A DNA stretch of 64,000 nt from an uncultured Clostridia bacterium (GCA_945923775.1 CAMELR010000004.1:50849-114848); one strand, 5' to 3'. Shown: positions 56,601 to 63,950, counted from the stretch's first letter. The notes: generated by a model not told the origin, from the sequence alone. Translations and numbers: made by a program.

Positions 56601-57246
56601 CACCGTGACCGGCCTTACCAACGGCAAGGAATACGGATTCATCGTGCGCTCCTACGCAAACGGCGCATGGTGCGGCTGGCAGCCTTCGGACGCGATATTC
56701 GCAACTCCGGTGAACGCAAAACCGCAGAACGTTCAGGCTATGGCAGGCGATAAGGAAGTCCACCTGATCTGGGACGATGTTGACGGCGCTGAAGAATACG
56801 TTATCTACAGCTATGTTGACGGCAACTATGCAAAACTCGGCTACTCCGAGTATTCCGGGTACACTGCGGAGGGCCTTACCAACGGCAGGAAATACGGATT
56901 CATAGTAAAGGCGTGGGTAAACGGCAGGTGGAACGACTGGTCTAACGATGACGCGGTATATGCTGAACCTGTCGGTACGTTCGATAAGCCGCTGAATATT
57001 AAGGCGTCCGCCGGCAATCAGGAGGTTTACCTCACATGGGGCGAGGTAGATGGTGCTGAGATGTATGTTGTTTACATCTACGCCGATGGAAAGTACACCA
57101 AACTTGGCTACACTGAAGATACCAGCTACACCGCAGAGGGTCTTACAAACGGAAAGAAGTACGGCTTCATCGTCAGGTCTTACCTTGACGGTGAGTGGTG
57201 CGGCTGGTCCCCGGCTGATCTCGTTTACTGCACACCCAGGGCGTAA
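53644..57246 (+). CDS. Secreted papain-like (C1) cysteine protease with eight FN3-like repeats
   Basis: 1200 residues. A signal peptide is followed by a C1 peptidase domain with oxyanion Gln100, catalytic Cys106 (NQGSEGSCWAHA), His in SNHSITVVGWDD and Asn in CRNSWGSTWG. A lectin-like beta domain (about 340-490) comes next, then eight fibronectin-type-III-like repeats to the C-terminus. No anchor or dockerin is seen, so it is probably secreted or held by the repeats. The start is GTG 53644, with GGAGG 9 bases upstream; the ATG at 53608 lies at the transcription start. Repeats 3-4 and 5-6 are almost identical in DNA, which points to recent duplication. Confidence 0.92.
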   Translation: MKLLKKIVSLFSAAAVLSTAVSLGARAEVSGSEYDAPEIITLVADGDASEYGYIHYKYIDENGNEVTPNLTPTGTLAYHGTLPSKYSMVDRGYLPAVRNQGSEGSCWAHAGMAMAESSMIKQGYASASSVDYSEKHLAWFAVGATAPQGDSLYGDFPGLGAPTAYSAGGNMVDIMFTMMSWIGAEEESNVPYANFNSGVDESYRYHSYAHLQNVNLYDEKDINSIKEAIMHDGAVQISYYASSNYLTKNSGGYTAYYCPNGYTSNHSITVVGWDDNFSKSNFRTGGTPNNDGAWLCRNSWGSTWGTGGYFYLSYNDATVGEFASLTMEPTTNYGSIYQYDGGCLRQNGYIYSTSRVSHTNIGGGANVFTADKNDEITAVSFYSAEAGWNYTINVYTGLTGSTPDTGTLAKSAVVSGTQEYAGYHTVDLPVSVPVKAGEKFAVAVDLYDKNGKHYVITDRYSPSTGLSFYKFYNTWSDCTASYKSNVRIKAYTKAVKTTVPQNVTASAGDNTVKLTWDKVDGATNYVIYSYADNTYTKLGYSTTNSFTASDLINGKKYGFIVRSYVSGKWSDWSDDDAVYATPKASANKPQNVKAVPGDKQVTITWNAVNGATNYIVYSYVDGSYHNLGTTTSTSFTAKNLVNGKKYGFIVKAWVNGKWNNWSVADAVYATPVQNTKPQNVKAVPGNGQVTLTWDAVENAEDYVVYSYVDGGYHKLGYSDVNSFTATGLTNGKKYGFIVKAWVNGGWNAWSNDDAVYATPVGGTDVRNVKAVPGNGQVALTWDKVSGATNYVIYSYADGKYTKQGYSDTTSFTVTGLTNGKEYGFIVRSYANGAWCGWQPSDAIFATPVNTKPQNVQAVPGNGQVTLTWDAVENAEDYVVYSYVDGGYHKLGYSDVNSFTATGLTNGKKYGFIVKAWVNGGWNAWSNDDAVYATPVGGTDVHNVKAVPGNGQVALTWDKVSGATNYVIYSYADGKYTKQGYSDTTSFTVTGLTNGKEYGFIVRSYANGAWCGWQPSDAIFATPVNAKPQNVQAMAGDKEVHLIWDDVDGAEEYVIYSYVDGNYAKLGYSEYSGYTAEGLTNGRKYGFIVKAWVNGRWNDWSNDDAVYAEPVGTFDKPLNIKASAGNQEVYLTWGEVDGAEMYVVYIYADGKYTKLGYTEDTSYTAEGLTNGKKYGFIVRSYLDGEWCGWSPADLVYCTPRA
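55663..56712 (+). repeat. 525-bp tandem duplication inside the FN3 region
   Basis: Two copies (55663-56187 and 56188-56712) match over almost their whole length, each coding for two FN3-like units (175 residues). Silent differences are few, so the duplication is recent or kept alike by recombination. Confidence 0.85.
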
Positions 57247-57270
57247 GCGCTGATCCAAATAAATAACCCA

Positions 57271-57301
57271 AAAGCCGCAGAGTTTATTCTGCGGCTTTTT
57301 C
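57271..57301 (+). terminator. Terminator of the cysteine protease gene
   Basis: AAAGCCGCAG / CTGCGGCTTT with 8-base loop and T5. Confidence 0.92.
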
Positions 57302-57470
57302 GACAGACTGAAGCATCTACATAGAAGCCTGTATAGGTGCTAACAAGATTGTCTCACCCTCGTCCTGCTCTAAAGGAAGGTTGGGGTAGAGTGTTTTGTG
57401 CCCAAAGGGTAAACAGATATAGGACGTGAAGAAGATTAATATAAAAGCTTCACAGCTTGACACCTTCACA

Positions 57471-59162
57471 CTACTCCTGCTCAGCCTGCTCCTCAATTAT
57501 GAGAAGTACATTTTCATCAGCGATAAGCTTTTCAAGCTCTTCGGCAGATGAAACCGTCACGCTATGGTATACATAGCTGTCATTAAATAAACCATATGTC
57601 AGGCAGTTGTCTAGAACATAATTCTTGGTTACACTGTGATTCACATTGCGCAGCTCCTCCCAGAAGCCATCAAAGCTGTACAAACCATTGAACTGCGTCC
57701 TATAAAACAATTCAGTATTGAAATAACCCGAGGCAGAGTGGCTATAAATTGTACCCGAATCCTTGCTCCATTTTACATCGGTATAGCAGGATATGCGCTC
57801 ATAAACATCATCGGTTGCCGTTACCCCTCCCGAAACCACATCGTTTGCTGTTACAACGCACAATGTATTTCCGTAAAGGCTTGTTATCTTGTTCCAATCG
57901 GACACTCCAAGTTTTTTCTTATTCCCGTTGCTGACATATAGCTTGTCTGCTCCGGAAACCATCGTCTTGCCGTCGTTCACCGATTGAAACAGAAAGCGGC
58001 TGTCATCAGAGAGTGACTCTATCTGCGCTTTTGTCAGCTCAGCCGAGAACGCGCCATATCCATTTTTCAGTGGATTGCGAATATACAGTTCATTAAACCC
58101 AAGCACTGTTAATTCATCATAAAGAGCTTGGTTCAGCTTATAAGCTATTTCGGTTCTTAGGCTGAACATACTGCGATAATCGTCGGATACAATATACTTA
58201 TTGTCTGACGGATTTTCGGCTGAATTATTCTCAAAAGCAGGGTTTGGAATAATATTGCTGAAATAATCATTGCTCAAATAACGCCTGTACCCCTTTGAAC
58301 CACCAAAATTAGTTTTGAGATAGCGCAGGAAAACGTCTGTTCGTTTATCAGACAAATCCTTGTACTCCTTATAGCTTCCGCCTTCATCATCGAACAACAC
58401 ATGAGAAATTACAGCGGGGATCGCATATTTTTCTTGTATCTCAAGGGATATTTCCAGAATGTTTTTGCCGTCAACCGTAGTGTTCCTGGCTGTTTCTGAG
58501 TCGTAAAAAAGAAAGTCAACACATACATTTTCGTTTTCAGAAAGTCTGGACAATTCCTCGGAAAGCTGATCCGTCACATTAACGGCAGCGGTGATATTTC
58601 CGTTCACTTTTGCCCCCGGGTATTTTTTGAACGAGCCTGCATATACTGCGCGACCGTCCGCCGATACATTCACGATTCCCTTAACACTAAGGCTTCCGGG
58701 AACCATAACATATACATGACCATAAACCTCAAGTCGGCCTTTTTTGCTTATAGCGAGTGCCCCATAATCGTGAATATAACCGCTCTTGCCAACAGTAAGC
58801 GTACCATTCACAGGATTCACCTTTGCGTCATAGTCCACCAAAAGGTCTCCAAGAACGGTAAGCTTTGCACCATTAGTGATTTTCAGCGTCTTTCTTATCT
58901 CCAGCGTTGAATTCTCCGGCAGTGTTACATCACGGGATATCGTGACGGCCGAAGTAGTATAATAATATGAATTCTCTTTTAACTCGGTTTTTCCGTTCCA
59001 TTTTACAGCAGGAGTATTTTTTCTTGTGAAAGCATGGGAATTATACTGATGTATTACTTCATTCATGCTGAAATCATAAGCACCGACAGGAAATTCTATT
59101 GCTGACATAAAAATTGCAATTGTTAAAATGCAAGAAATAAACTTACGAATCCAATGTTTCAT
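57471..59162 (-). CDS. Secreted protein of unknown function
   Basis: 563 residues. A signal peptide ends near FPVGAYDF. Residues about 65-190 are short beta repeats (LPENSTLEIRKTLKITNGAK, LTVLGDLLVDYDAK, LTVGKSGYIHDYGA) like a right-handed beta helix. The rest is Tyr/Asn-rich with no family I know. GC content is lower than in the genes around it. It follows the 462-codon gene by 50 bases on the same strand, so the two probably form one transcription unit. GAAAGG lies about 8 bases before the ATG. 57302-57470 downstream holds only a weak GTGAAG/CTTCAC stem. Confidence 0.78.
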   Translation of the reverse strand: MKHWIRKFISCILTIAIFMSAIEFPVGAYDFSMNEVIHQYNSHAFTRKNTPAVKWNGKTELKENSYYYTTSAVTISRDVTLPENSTLEIRKTLKITNGAKLTVLGDLLVDYDAKVNPVNGTLTVGKSGYIHDYGALAISKKGRLEVYGHVYVMVPGSLSVKGIVNVSADGRAVYAGSFKKYPGAKVNGNITAAVNVTDQLSEELSRLSENENVCVDFLFYDSETARNTTVDGKNILEISLEIQEKYAIPAVISHVLFDDEGGSYKEYKDLSDKRTDVFLRYLKTNFGGSKGYRRYLSNDYFSNIIPNPAFENNSAENPSDNKYIVSDDYRSMFSLRTEIAYKLNQALYDELTVLGFNELYIRNPLKNGYGAFSAELTKAQIESLSDDSRFLFQSVNDGKTMVSGADKLYVSNGNKKKLGVSDWNKITSLYGNTLCVVTANDVVSGGVTATDDVYERISCYTDVKWSKDSGTIYSHSASGYFNTELFYRTQFNGLYSFDGFWEELRNVNHSVTKNYVLDNCLTYGLFNDSYVYHSVTVSSAEELEKLIADENVLLIIEEQAEQE

Positions 59163-59212
59163 TGTACATCCAACCTTTCATTTAGATAACCTACCGAAAA
59201 TATCTTATCCAC

Positions 59213-60568
59213 TTAAAGGGATAATCCATACGATTTCAGGATTTCCGTATTCTGCGCTTTGCGGCGTTCGATCTCAAGCAGCACCTTGGGGTGTATCACA
59301 GGGTCGTTAAAGAATTCATAATGCTCCACCGCTCTTTGATGTTCCTCCTCAGTGATGGGTATGGTGCCGTTAATTTGGCTTTCTAACATACCCTTCAATT
59401 CTTCGTCATCAGCTACAATATATAAGAATCCTTCATCAGCATTACCACAACCGCCAAAGCTTAAGTCTCTATCGAAATTGTTTATACAACAGCTTTGCTC
59501 TAATCTTTTGAGATAGCTTAAGCTTGAGCGAATATCAACAGCAGTGCTAAGCTGTGGAAGAATATACTTTCTCGTCAGTTCCAGCGTATAATTCACTGCA
59601 TCATACAATGAAGACTCACTATTCTCATCAAACATAAAATGACATATGCTTAGTCCATATTCGTTGTCATACTCCGATTTCGGGGTGGTCATCCAATAAA
59701 ATCTAGCAATTGTATACAACCAGTCGCAATTATCTTTTGGCGACACACCCAAATCAATTTTATGCCTATAAACAGTGGCAATGCCGCCTATAACATTAAA
59801 TTGTTTCTTTCCCCGATCAGGGCACCACTCTTCCATATACGATATGATGTGAATAATTTCCCCTCCCGGAACAACCCTAACAAAATAAGGATATTTGCCC
59901 TTTATCAGCTTAAATCCAAGCGGTTCGAGAGCCTCACCGAATACCCGCTTGAATGCCGCTTTAAGTGTGGCCCTTTTCCCTGCGGCATTTTTGAAGTAAA
60001 ACGGCTGGACATTCTTATTTTCACCCACCAAGTTCATCAGCTCATCGAAATCCGCGTAAATGTAATCCGGATCAATTTTGAGTTCTTCCGCCATCTCCAC
60101 CAAAGTGTCCTCGACAAAAACTGCATTTTTTGCCACTGTTTCGGAGAACTGCTCCCATGTTTTGCCCTCTGCCAGAAGCGGCTTCCAAAATTTCTGCTTT
60201 CCTCTTTTCGGTTTTTCAACGCCATATCCTGAGGCGTCCCCGACAGCAACCCCGTCCTTGCCGCCGTTCGGAGCGAAAAGGTGAATATACGCAAAGTCGC
60301 TGTCTATCACATCCATCATGAATGCGCTTGTATTCAGCGCTGCCGACATATTCATTGCGTCGTCACCCGCCTTCAGGCGGTCATCCTTGTAGTCCTTGTT
60401 CACTAACGTAACCCAAGCATCGCCGAATGCGAACACATACGACTGTTCCGCCTCGTCCTCCGAACACGGCACAAACCCGTGATTTTTCATAATGCTACAG
60501 AAAGAATTTATAAACTCTATCCTTCCGACGTTATCTTTTACATGTACTGTTGTTGAAAATCTACCCAT
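59213..60568 (-). CDS. Cytoplasmic protein of unknown function
   Basis: 451 residues from the ATG at 60568, which has AAGGAGG 6 bases upstream; the frame open to 60601 starts before it. No signal peptide or membrane segment. The N-terminal 130 residues (TVHVKDNVGRIEFINSFCS, FAFGDAWVTLV) look like a compact alpha-beta domain; the middle has GFKLIKGKYPYFVRVVPGGE and WCPDRGKKQFNVIGG, resembling DUF4304-like or polymorphic-toxin-associated proteins only loosely. Low GC. It lies upstream of a secreted protein gene and next to a mobile element end, so transfer is plausible. Confidence 0.75.
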   Translation of the reverse strand: MGRFSTTVHVKDNVGRIEFINSFCSIMKNHGFVPCSEDEAEQSYVFAFGDAWVTLVNKDYKDDRLKAGDDAMNMSAALNTSAFMMDVIDSDFAYIHLFAPNGGKDGVAVGDASGYGVEKPKRGKQKFWKPLLAEGKTWEQFSETVAKNAVFVEDTLVEMAEELKIDPDYIYADFDELMNLVGENKNVQPFYFKNAAGKRATLKAAFKRVFGEALEPLGFKLIKGKYPYFVRVVPGGEIIHIISYMEEWCPDRGKKQFNVIGGIATVYRHKIDLGVSPKDNCDWLYTIARFYWMTTPKSEYDNEYGLSICHFMFDENSESSLYDAVNYTLELTRKYILPQLSTAVDIRSSLSYLKRLEQSCCINNFDRDLSFGGCGNADEGFLYIVADDEELKGMLESQINGTIPITEEEHQRAVEHYEFFNDPVIHPKVLLEIERRKAQNTEILKSYGLSL

Positions 60569-60605
60569 AACAACCTCCTTAAAAGTGTTATAATGTGCCA
60601 ACTAT

Positions 60606-60634
60606 ATTATAACAAATTACAACTAATTTTTCAA
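60606..60634 (-). promoter_or_regulatory. Sigma-A promoter of the 60568-57471 pair
   Basis: On the minus strand -35 TTGAAA (60629-60634), 17-bp spacer, -10 TATAAT (60606-60611). Confidence 0.75.
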
Positions 60635-60831
60635 TTAATATAGGAAGATATGTAAATAAAAGCAGAAAAGATTTTCATATGGAACGACCATGTAGTAGTT
60701 ATTGTTCTCGCGCTTAACAACACACAGGAAACCATCACATTCGAAGAAATACGGGAGTTCGAGCAGCTTTCAGATGAAACGCAAGAACCGCTTCCAGATG
60801 AATCTGAAAGCGGTTCTTGTAATATTAGGTT
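60635..60831. other. Junction stretch with possible gene remnant
   Basis: An open frame at 60656-60850 on the plus strand without any usual start reads like a protein end (NNTQETITFEEIREFEQLSD) before running into the tRNA remnant. It also contains the inverted repeat AAGAACCGCTT/AAGCGGTTCTT (about 60783-60818). It may be the tail of a gene cut by integration, or chance. Confidence 0.3.
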
Positions 60832-60877
60832 TGGCTCCCCCGACTGGACTTGAACCAGTGACACCCTGATTAACAGT
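60832..60877 (-). pseudogene. 3' half of tRNA-Asn (attachment-site remnant)
   Basis: On the minus strand it reads from the anticodon loop (CTGTTAATC, GTT anticodon) through the variable loop, T arm (CTGGTTCAAGTCCAG) and acceptor end GGGGGAGCCA with encoded CCA. The 5' half with D arm and 5' acceptor strand is missing: upstream sequence cannot pair. This is what remains on one side when an element integrates into the 3' part of a tRNA gene. The intact tRNA should lie at the element's other end, beyond base 64000. Confidence 0.82.
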
Positions 60878-60882
60878 TTCCC

Positions 60883-60947
60883 AAGGGCACAAGGGCATAC
60901 AAAAAGGATCATGAATCCCGCTTGTATGCTCTTGTGCCCTTTTTTTG
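60883..60947 (+). terminator. Long-stem terminator at the element end
   Basis: AAGGGCACAAG and GCATACAA pair with TTGTATGC and CTTGTGCCCTT (20-bp stem, one G-U pair), followed by T7. It sits right next to the attachment remnant and would insulate element and chromosome. Confidence 0.7.
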
Positions 60948-61066
60948 TTTTATCTATCTATCAATCACTTTGGAGCGCAGCAGGCGAATGCTCGAAAACG
61001 CACACGCGTGTTCGAAACTTTGTTGGAAACTCGCCGGGTTGAGTAATTTTCACGCGGAGCGGTTGG

Positions 61067-61114
61067 AAACTTTACTACCTCTGTGTTGCGCCTGCGGCAG
61101 AGGTAGTAAAGTTT
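61067..61114. repeat. 17-bp perfect inverted repeat in the element's origin region
   Basis: AAACTTTACTACCTCTG (61067-61083) and CAGAGGTAGTAAAGTTT (61098-61114) around 14 bases, flanked by copies of TTGGAAACT (61023, 61064) and GTTTTCAATG (61111, 61152). It lies upstream of the relaxase gene in a 400-bp non-coding stretch (60948-61347). It may be a single-strand origin or accessory relaxase/protein site. Confidence 0.55.
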
Positions 61115-61225
61115 TCAATGGTTCTGTGTGAATATGACGCAGGCCCTGCAGTTTTCAATGATCATATTCTCCGACGGAGTTTTTCTGGTTTTCAAAAATG
61201 CGAAAACTGGAAAAATTCCGCGCGA

Positions 61226-61248
61226 GCCCCCCTAGCTAACAGGGGGGC
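61226..61248 (+). other. Putative oriT/nic site (ICEBs1/Tn916 type)
   Basis: GCCCCCCT-N7-AGGGGGGC, where the 7-base loop reads AGCTAAC. The C-tract, GCTAAC loop and G-tract are, as I recall them, the features of the short oriT nicked by the ICEBs1 relaxase NicK. It lies 100 bases upstream of a relaxase of the same family. Nicking would occur in or next to the loop. Confidence 0.8.
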
Positions 61249-61347
61249 ACTGTGTACAGACTCAGGCGGTCGCGATACGCATCAAATCCCGCTTGAGCGC
61301 AATTTCAGCATACAGAAAACAAAATTTCCAATTCCGGAGGTCACCAC

Positions 61348-62367
61348 ATGGACGAAAACATAATCCTTGTAGACTGGTTTTCCTTTACGCTGCACAACAG
61401 CATGACGATCGAGCAGGTCAAAGACTTCCTCGGTCTGGCTTCGGGCTGCGACTGGCTCGAAAAATCCGGTCACTACGGATATAAGCAGGCGCATTTCTGC
61501 GGCGGTATATGGATCATGTGGGACGGCTTCGGCGACGATATGGGCGTATGTGTGGAGATGTCCGGGCAAGGCTGCCGCCATTTTGAGAGCTTCAGCTGCA
61601 AGAGCTTCGCGCAGCTGTTCGAAGAAGTCACCGCGGACGAGGAGCAGTTCCACGTCACCAGACTAGATGTAGCATATGACGACATAGACAAGAGCGAGAA
61701 CGGCTCCGGTCTGCTTGATATCGTTAAGATCTGCAAGTTCGCATACTTCGGGCGATATATAAGCAAGTTCAGCAAATCGCACCCGGAGGTTGACTGCGAC
61801 ACTGACCAGGACGGCAGAGTAACCCGCGCGCATAGCTGCTATTTCGGCAGTCCTAAGTCAGAGCTTCGAATAAGGTTCTACGACAAAGCGCAGGAACGAG
61901 GGGGACTTGAATATCACTGGGTACGCTGTGAGCTGCAGCTCCGGCGGGAACGTGCGCTTGCGTTCCTCAAGCTGAAACAGTCTTGGGGGGAACGGTTCTT
62001 CGGCGTTCTGAACAACTACATGCGGTTTATAGTACCGAGCAAGACCGACACAAACCGCCGCCGCGCTCCCTCGCCTGTCTGGTGGGAAAAGTTCCTGCTA
62101 TCAGTCGAGAAAATCAGCCTGTACACTCCGAAGGGCGTTGAATACAACCTCACGAAGCTTGAGCGCTATCTGTTCAATCAGGCAGGTAACAGCATAGATA
62201 CATACATTCAGTGCGTGGGCTTCCAGAAGTTCCGGGAAATGCTCAAGCACCGTGATTCCCTGCTGAACGCTAACCAGCAGGCACTAATCGACGAGTACAA
62301 GCAGATAAACGCCGAGAAGCTCGAGGAGATACGCAGAAAAATGCCCCTGGGCGGGCTGTCGCACTAA
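61348..62367 (+). CDS. MobT/NicK-type relaxase (Rep_trans family)
   Basis: 339 residues. It belongs to the Rep_trans group (replication initiators that serve as MobT relaxases in Tn916 Orf20 and ICEBs1 NicK). Recognisable parts are ILVDWFSFTLH near the N-terminus, HVTRLDVAYDD, RAHSCYFGSPKSELRIRFYD, HWVRCELQLRRERA and the C-terminal helical domain. It nicks the adjacent oriT, starting transfer and rolling-circle replication of the element. GGAGG 8 bases before the ATG. A pure plasmid-type Rep is the alternative, but the oriT favours MobT. Confidence 0.88.
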   Translation: MDENIILVDWFSFTLHNSMTIEQVKDFLGLASGCDWLEKSGHYGYKQAHFCGGIWIMWDGFGDDMGVCVEMSGQGCRHFESFSCKSFAQLFEEVTADEEQFHVTRLDVAYDDIDKSENGSGLLDIVKICKFAYFGRYISKFSKSHPEVDCDTDQDGRVTRAHSCYFGSPKSELRIRFYDKAQERGGLEYHWVRCELQLRRERALAFLKLKQSWGERFFGVLNNYMRFIVPSKTDTNRRRAPSPVWWEKFLLSVEKISLYTPKGVEYNLTKLERYLFNQAGNSIDTYIQCVGFQKFREMLKHRDSLLNANQQALIDEYKQINAEKLEEIRRKMPLGGLSH

Positions 62368-62377
62368 TAACTAGAGA

Positions 62378-62509
62378 TTAGCCTAATAGTGCATTAATTA
62401 GATAATTTTCTGCTTCTTGTTGATGGAACTTTAAATAGATACCTGTTACTATTGCAAGTATTGCCTTTATTAAATTTATCATGTCTCTATTATTTAGATT
62501 GATGTTCAT
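62378..62509 (-). CDS. Small 43-residue hydrophobic protein
   Basis: Starts MNINLNNRDMINLIKAILAI and continues VTGIYLKFHQQEAENYL; 43 codons plus stop. GGAGGTGAAACA before the ATG is one of the best ribosome binding sites in the window. It has one possible membrane helix. It lies between the relaxase and another small element gene on the minus strand. Function unknown; too short for family assignment. Confidence 0.6.
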   Translation of the reverse strand: MNINLNNRDMINLIKAILAIVTGIYLKFHQQEAENYLINALLG

Positions 62510-62542
62510 TGTTTCACCTCCTTTCAGCAATTAAAGTAATCT

Positions 62543-62758
62543 TTATGTTGTATACTTAAAGTCCCAAAACCAGCAATCCATTTTTTCTAAATCTGCTTGT
62601 TGCATTGAAAAAATTTCTTCTGCATTTATGTCGAGTACCTTTGTTTCCTCCAGTTCGCAACAATCTTTTGATTCATTGAAGTGAATGCACATAGGGCAAT
62701 AACCTGGGCTAAATTCTTTACGGAATATTTCAGCTGAAACTTTAATTTTGTTTTTCAT
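62543..62758 (-). CDS. Small Cys-rich element protein
   Basis: 71 residues, starting MKNKIKVSAEIF with AGGAGG 7 bases upstream (the in-frame TTG at 62764 lies closer to it). Cysteines in YCPMCIHF and DCCELEE suggest a small zinc-binding fold. Together with the preceding XRE gene and the 43-residue gene it probably forms a minus-strand operon of the mobile element. Function unknown. Confidence 0.65.
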   Translation of the reverse strand: MKNKIKVSAEIFRKEFSPGYCPMCIHFNESKDCCELEETKVLDINAEEIFSMQQADLEKMDCWFWDFKYTT

Positions 62759-62803
62759 TGTCAATCCTCCTAAAAATATGTACTATACAACCGCTGGAAC
62801 GCT

Positions 62804-63031
62804 TTACCCGATGTTGCCGAGCTCTTCGGCTCCTGTATCTTCGGAACGTCCCGCGATGTAGTCGAGAGTTACGCCGTAGAAATCGGCTAGTTTCACAACA
62901 AAGTCAAACGGCACTGGTCTTTCACCGTTCTCATATCTCCGATACTGGGTTAGCTGCATTTCTAGGATCTCCGCTAAATCCTTTTGGGTTAGGTGTCGTT
63001 CCTCGCGAAGTTCTTTGATTCGTGTGTACAT
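62804..63031 (-). CDS. XRE-family repressor of the element
   Basis: 75 residues. Helix-turn-helix LTQKDLAEILEMQLTQYRRY followed by ENGERPVPFDFVVKLADFYG, the classic Cro/CI-like fold. The start is ATG 63031 with AGGAGG 7 bases upstream; the longer frame to 63076 runs through the ribosome binding site. Just upstream and divergent is a promoter carrying two GCACC-N4-GGTGC operators, so it should repress the 63163 genes. Similar to ImmR-type control in ICEs. Confidence 0.9.
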   Translation of the reverse strand: MYTRIKELREERHLTQKDLAEILEMQLTQYRRYENGERPVPFDFVVKLADFYGVTLDYIAGRSEDTGAEELGNIG

Positions 63032-63063
63032 TTGGTTTCCTCCTAAAATATTTTGTTTTGCTA

Positions 63064-63113
63064 TTGACAATCGCACCGTATGGTGCTATAATGTAAATAG
63101 CACCGAATGGTGC
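63064..63113 (+). promoter_or_regulatory. Element promoter with two repressor operators
   Basis: -35 TTGACA (63064-63069), 17-bp spacer, -10 TATAAT (63087-63092). Operator 1 GCACCGTATGGTGC (63073-63086) fills the spacer; operator 2 GCACCGAATGGTGC (63100-63113) covers the transcription start. Centre spacing is 27 bp. Drives the genes at 63163 onward. Confidence 0.9.
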
Positions 63114-63162
63114 ATTTTACAAATCCCACCTAGAACAAGGTAACTAAGAAAGGATAATGAAC

Positions 63163-63654
63163 ATGGAAAAGTACAGTATTGAATTAACACGTGATGAGCT
63201 GGTTCGAGTAATCGAGGGTTTAGGGCTCCTCATGGACGAAGCGAAGGAAGAGCAGGACAAGGAAAAGCGTCATAATGCTTGTGTACTTCGTCGCCAGCTG
63301 CTCGAGGTTGCAGACGGCGAACTTGCCGAGTTCGGCGGTCACCCGGAGCTTGTCCCGACAGGAGAAGAACCGGACGAAAAGCCTGAAGCAGTCTGCACGG
63401 ACGATATAAACACGCGTAAGCATGTTGACACAGTAAATGACTACATCATCCGCAACGATCCGGACGTAGAAATCATCATTGAGGGCGTATTCCCCAGAGA
63501 TTGTATGGTAGAATGCTATTTCAAAGGAACGCTCGGCGAGGTTCCGGAGAGACTCCGCAATGTCGAAGTAATACAGCGTTCCTGGTCGGTTCTGAATGAA
63601 ATGTGGGTGCTTGACGTTCCCCGCGACCCCTCGTTAAAGGAGGTGCAGGCATGA
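63163..63654 (+). CDS. Element-encoded protein of unknown function
   Basis: 163 residues. The first 60 residues are a charged helical hairpin (ELTRDELVRVIEGLGLLMDE, AKEEQDKEKRHNACVLRRQL); a Glu/Pro-rich linker follows, and the C-terminal part is a small alpha-beta domain. No known motif. I chose ATG 63163 because AAAGGA lies 8 bases upstream; ATG 63157 is only 2 bases away. It is the first gene under the XRE-controlled promoter and overlaps the next gene by 4 bases, so it is likely an early element function. Confidence 0.8.
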   Translation: MEKYSIELTRDELVRVIEGLGLLMDEAKEEQDKEKRHNACVLRRQLLEVADGELAEFGGHPELVPTGEEPDEKPEAVCTDDINTRKHVDTVNDYIIRNDPDVEIIIEGVFPRDCMVECYFKGTLGEVPERLRNVEVIQRSWSVLNEMWVLDVPRDPSLKEVQA

Positions 63655-63950
63655 CCGATGAAACAAAAGGCGGCTTTATTGTTGGGTTTATTTGTGCAGT
63701 CCTTTTAATCGTTGGTATATATTTATTAATATCTCTTGTAGTATCTATATTGGGTAAATGCAAAGATATGCGATCCAAAACGATAACAATCACCCCCGAA
63801 GATGTTGATCTAATAAGAGAAGCGTTAGCAGTTTCTCGAATTAATCTCGAATATGAAAAGTATACGGTTGATGAAATCATAGCACTTCAAGAGCAGCTAA
63901 CGACTATTGCAAACCAATCATCAGCGATCATTGAAGTTTCGCGGCTCTAA
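63651..63950 (+). CDS. Small membrane protein of the element
   Basis: 99 residues. One long hydrophobic segment (GFIVGFICAVLLIVGIYLLI) near the N-terminus and a soluble helical C-terminal part. Its ATG overlaps the previous stop (ATGA), so it is translationally coupled. No family recognised. 63951-64000 holds no further start. Confidence 0.75.
   Translation: MTDETKGGFIVGFICAVLLIVGIYLLISLVVSILGKCKDMRSKTITITPEDVDLIREALAVSRINLEYEKYTVDEIIALQEQLTTIANQSSAIIEVSRL

Noticed and set aside
55396..57258. 620-codon frame opposite the FN3 repeats
   Set aside because: Antisense of a repeated coding region; its repeats mirror the FN3 periodicity.
60656..60850. A complete small gene before the tRNA remnant
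   Set aside because: No ATG, GTG or TTG start lies in this frame and it runs into the tRNA sequence; only a remnant could be argued.
60832..60877. Functional tRNA-Asn gene
   Set aside because: The 5' half is missing; bases upstream cannot form the D arm or acceptor stem.
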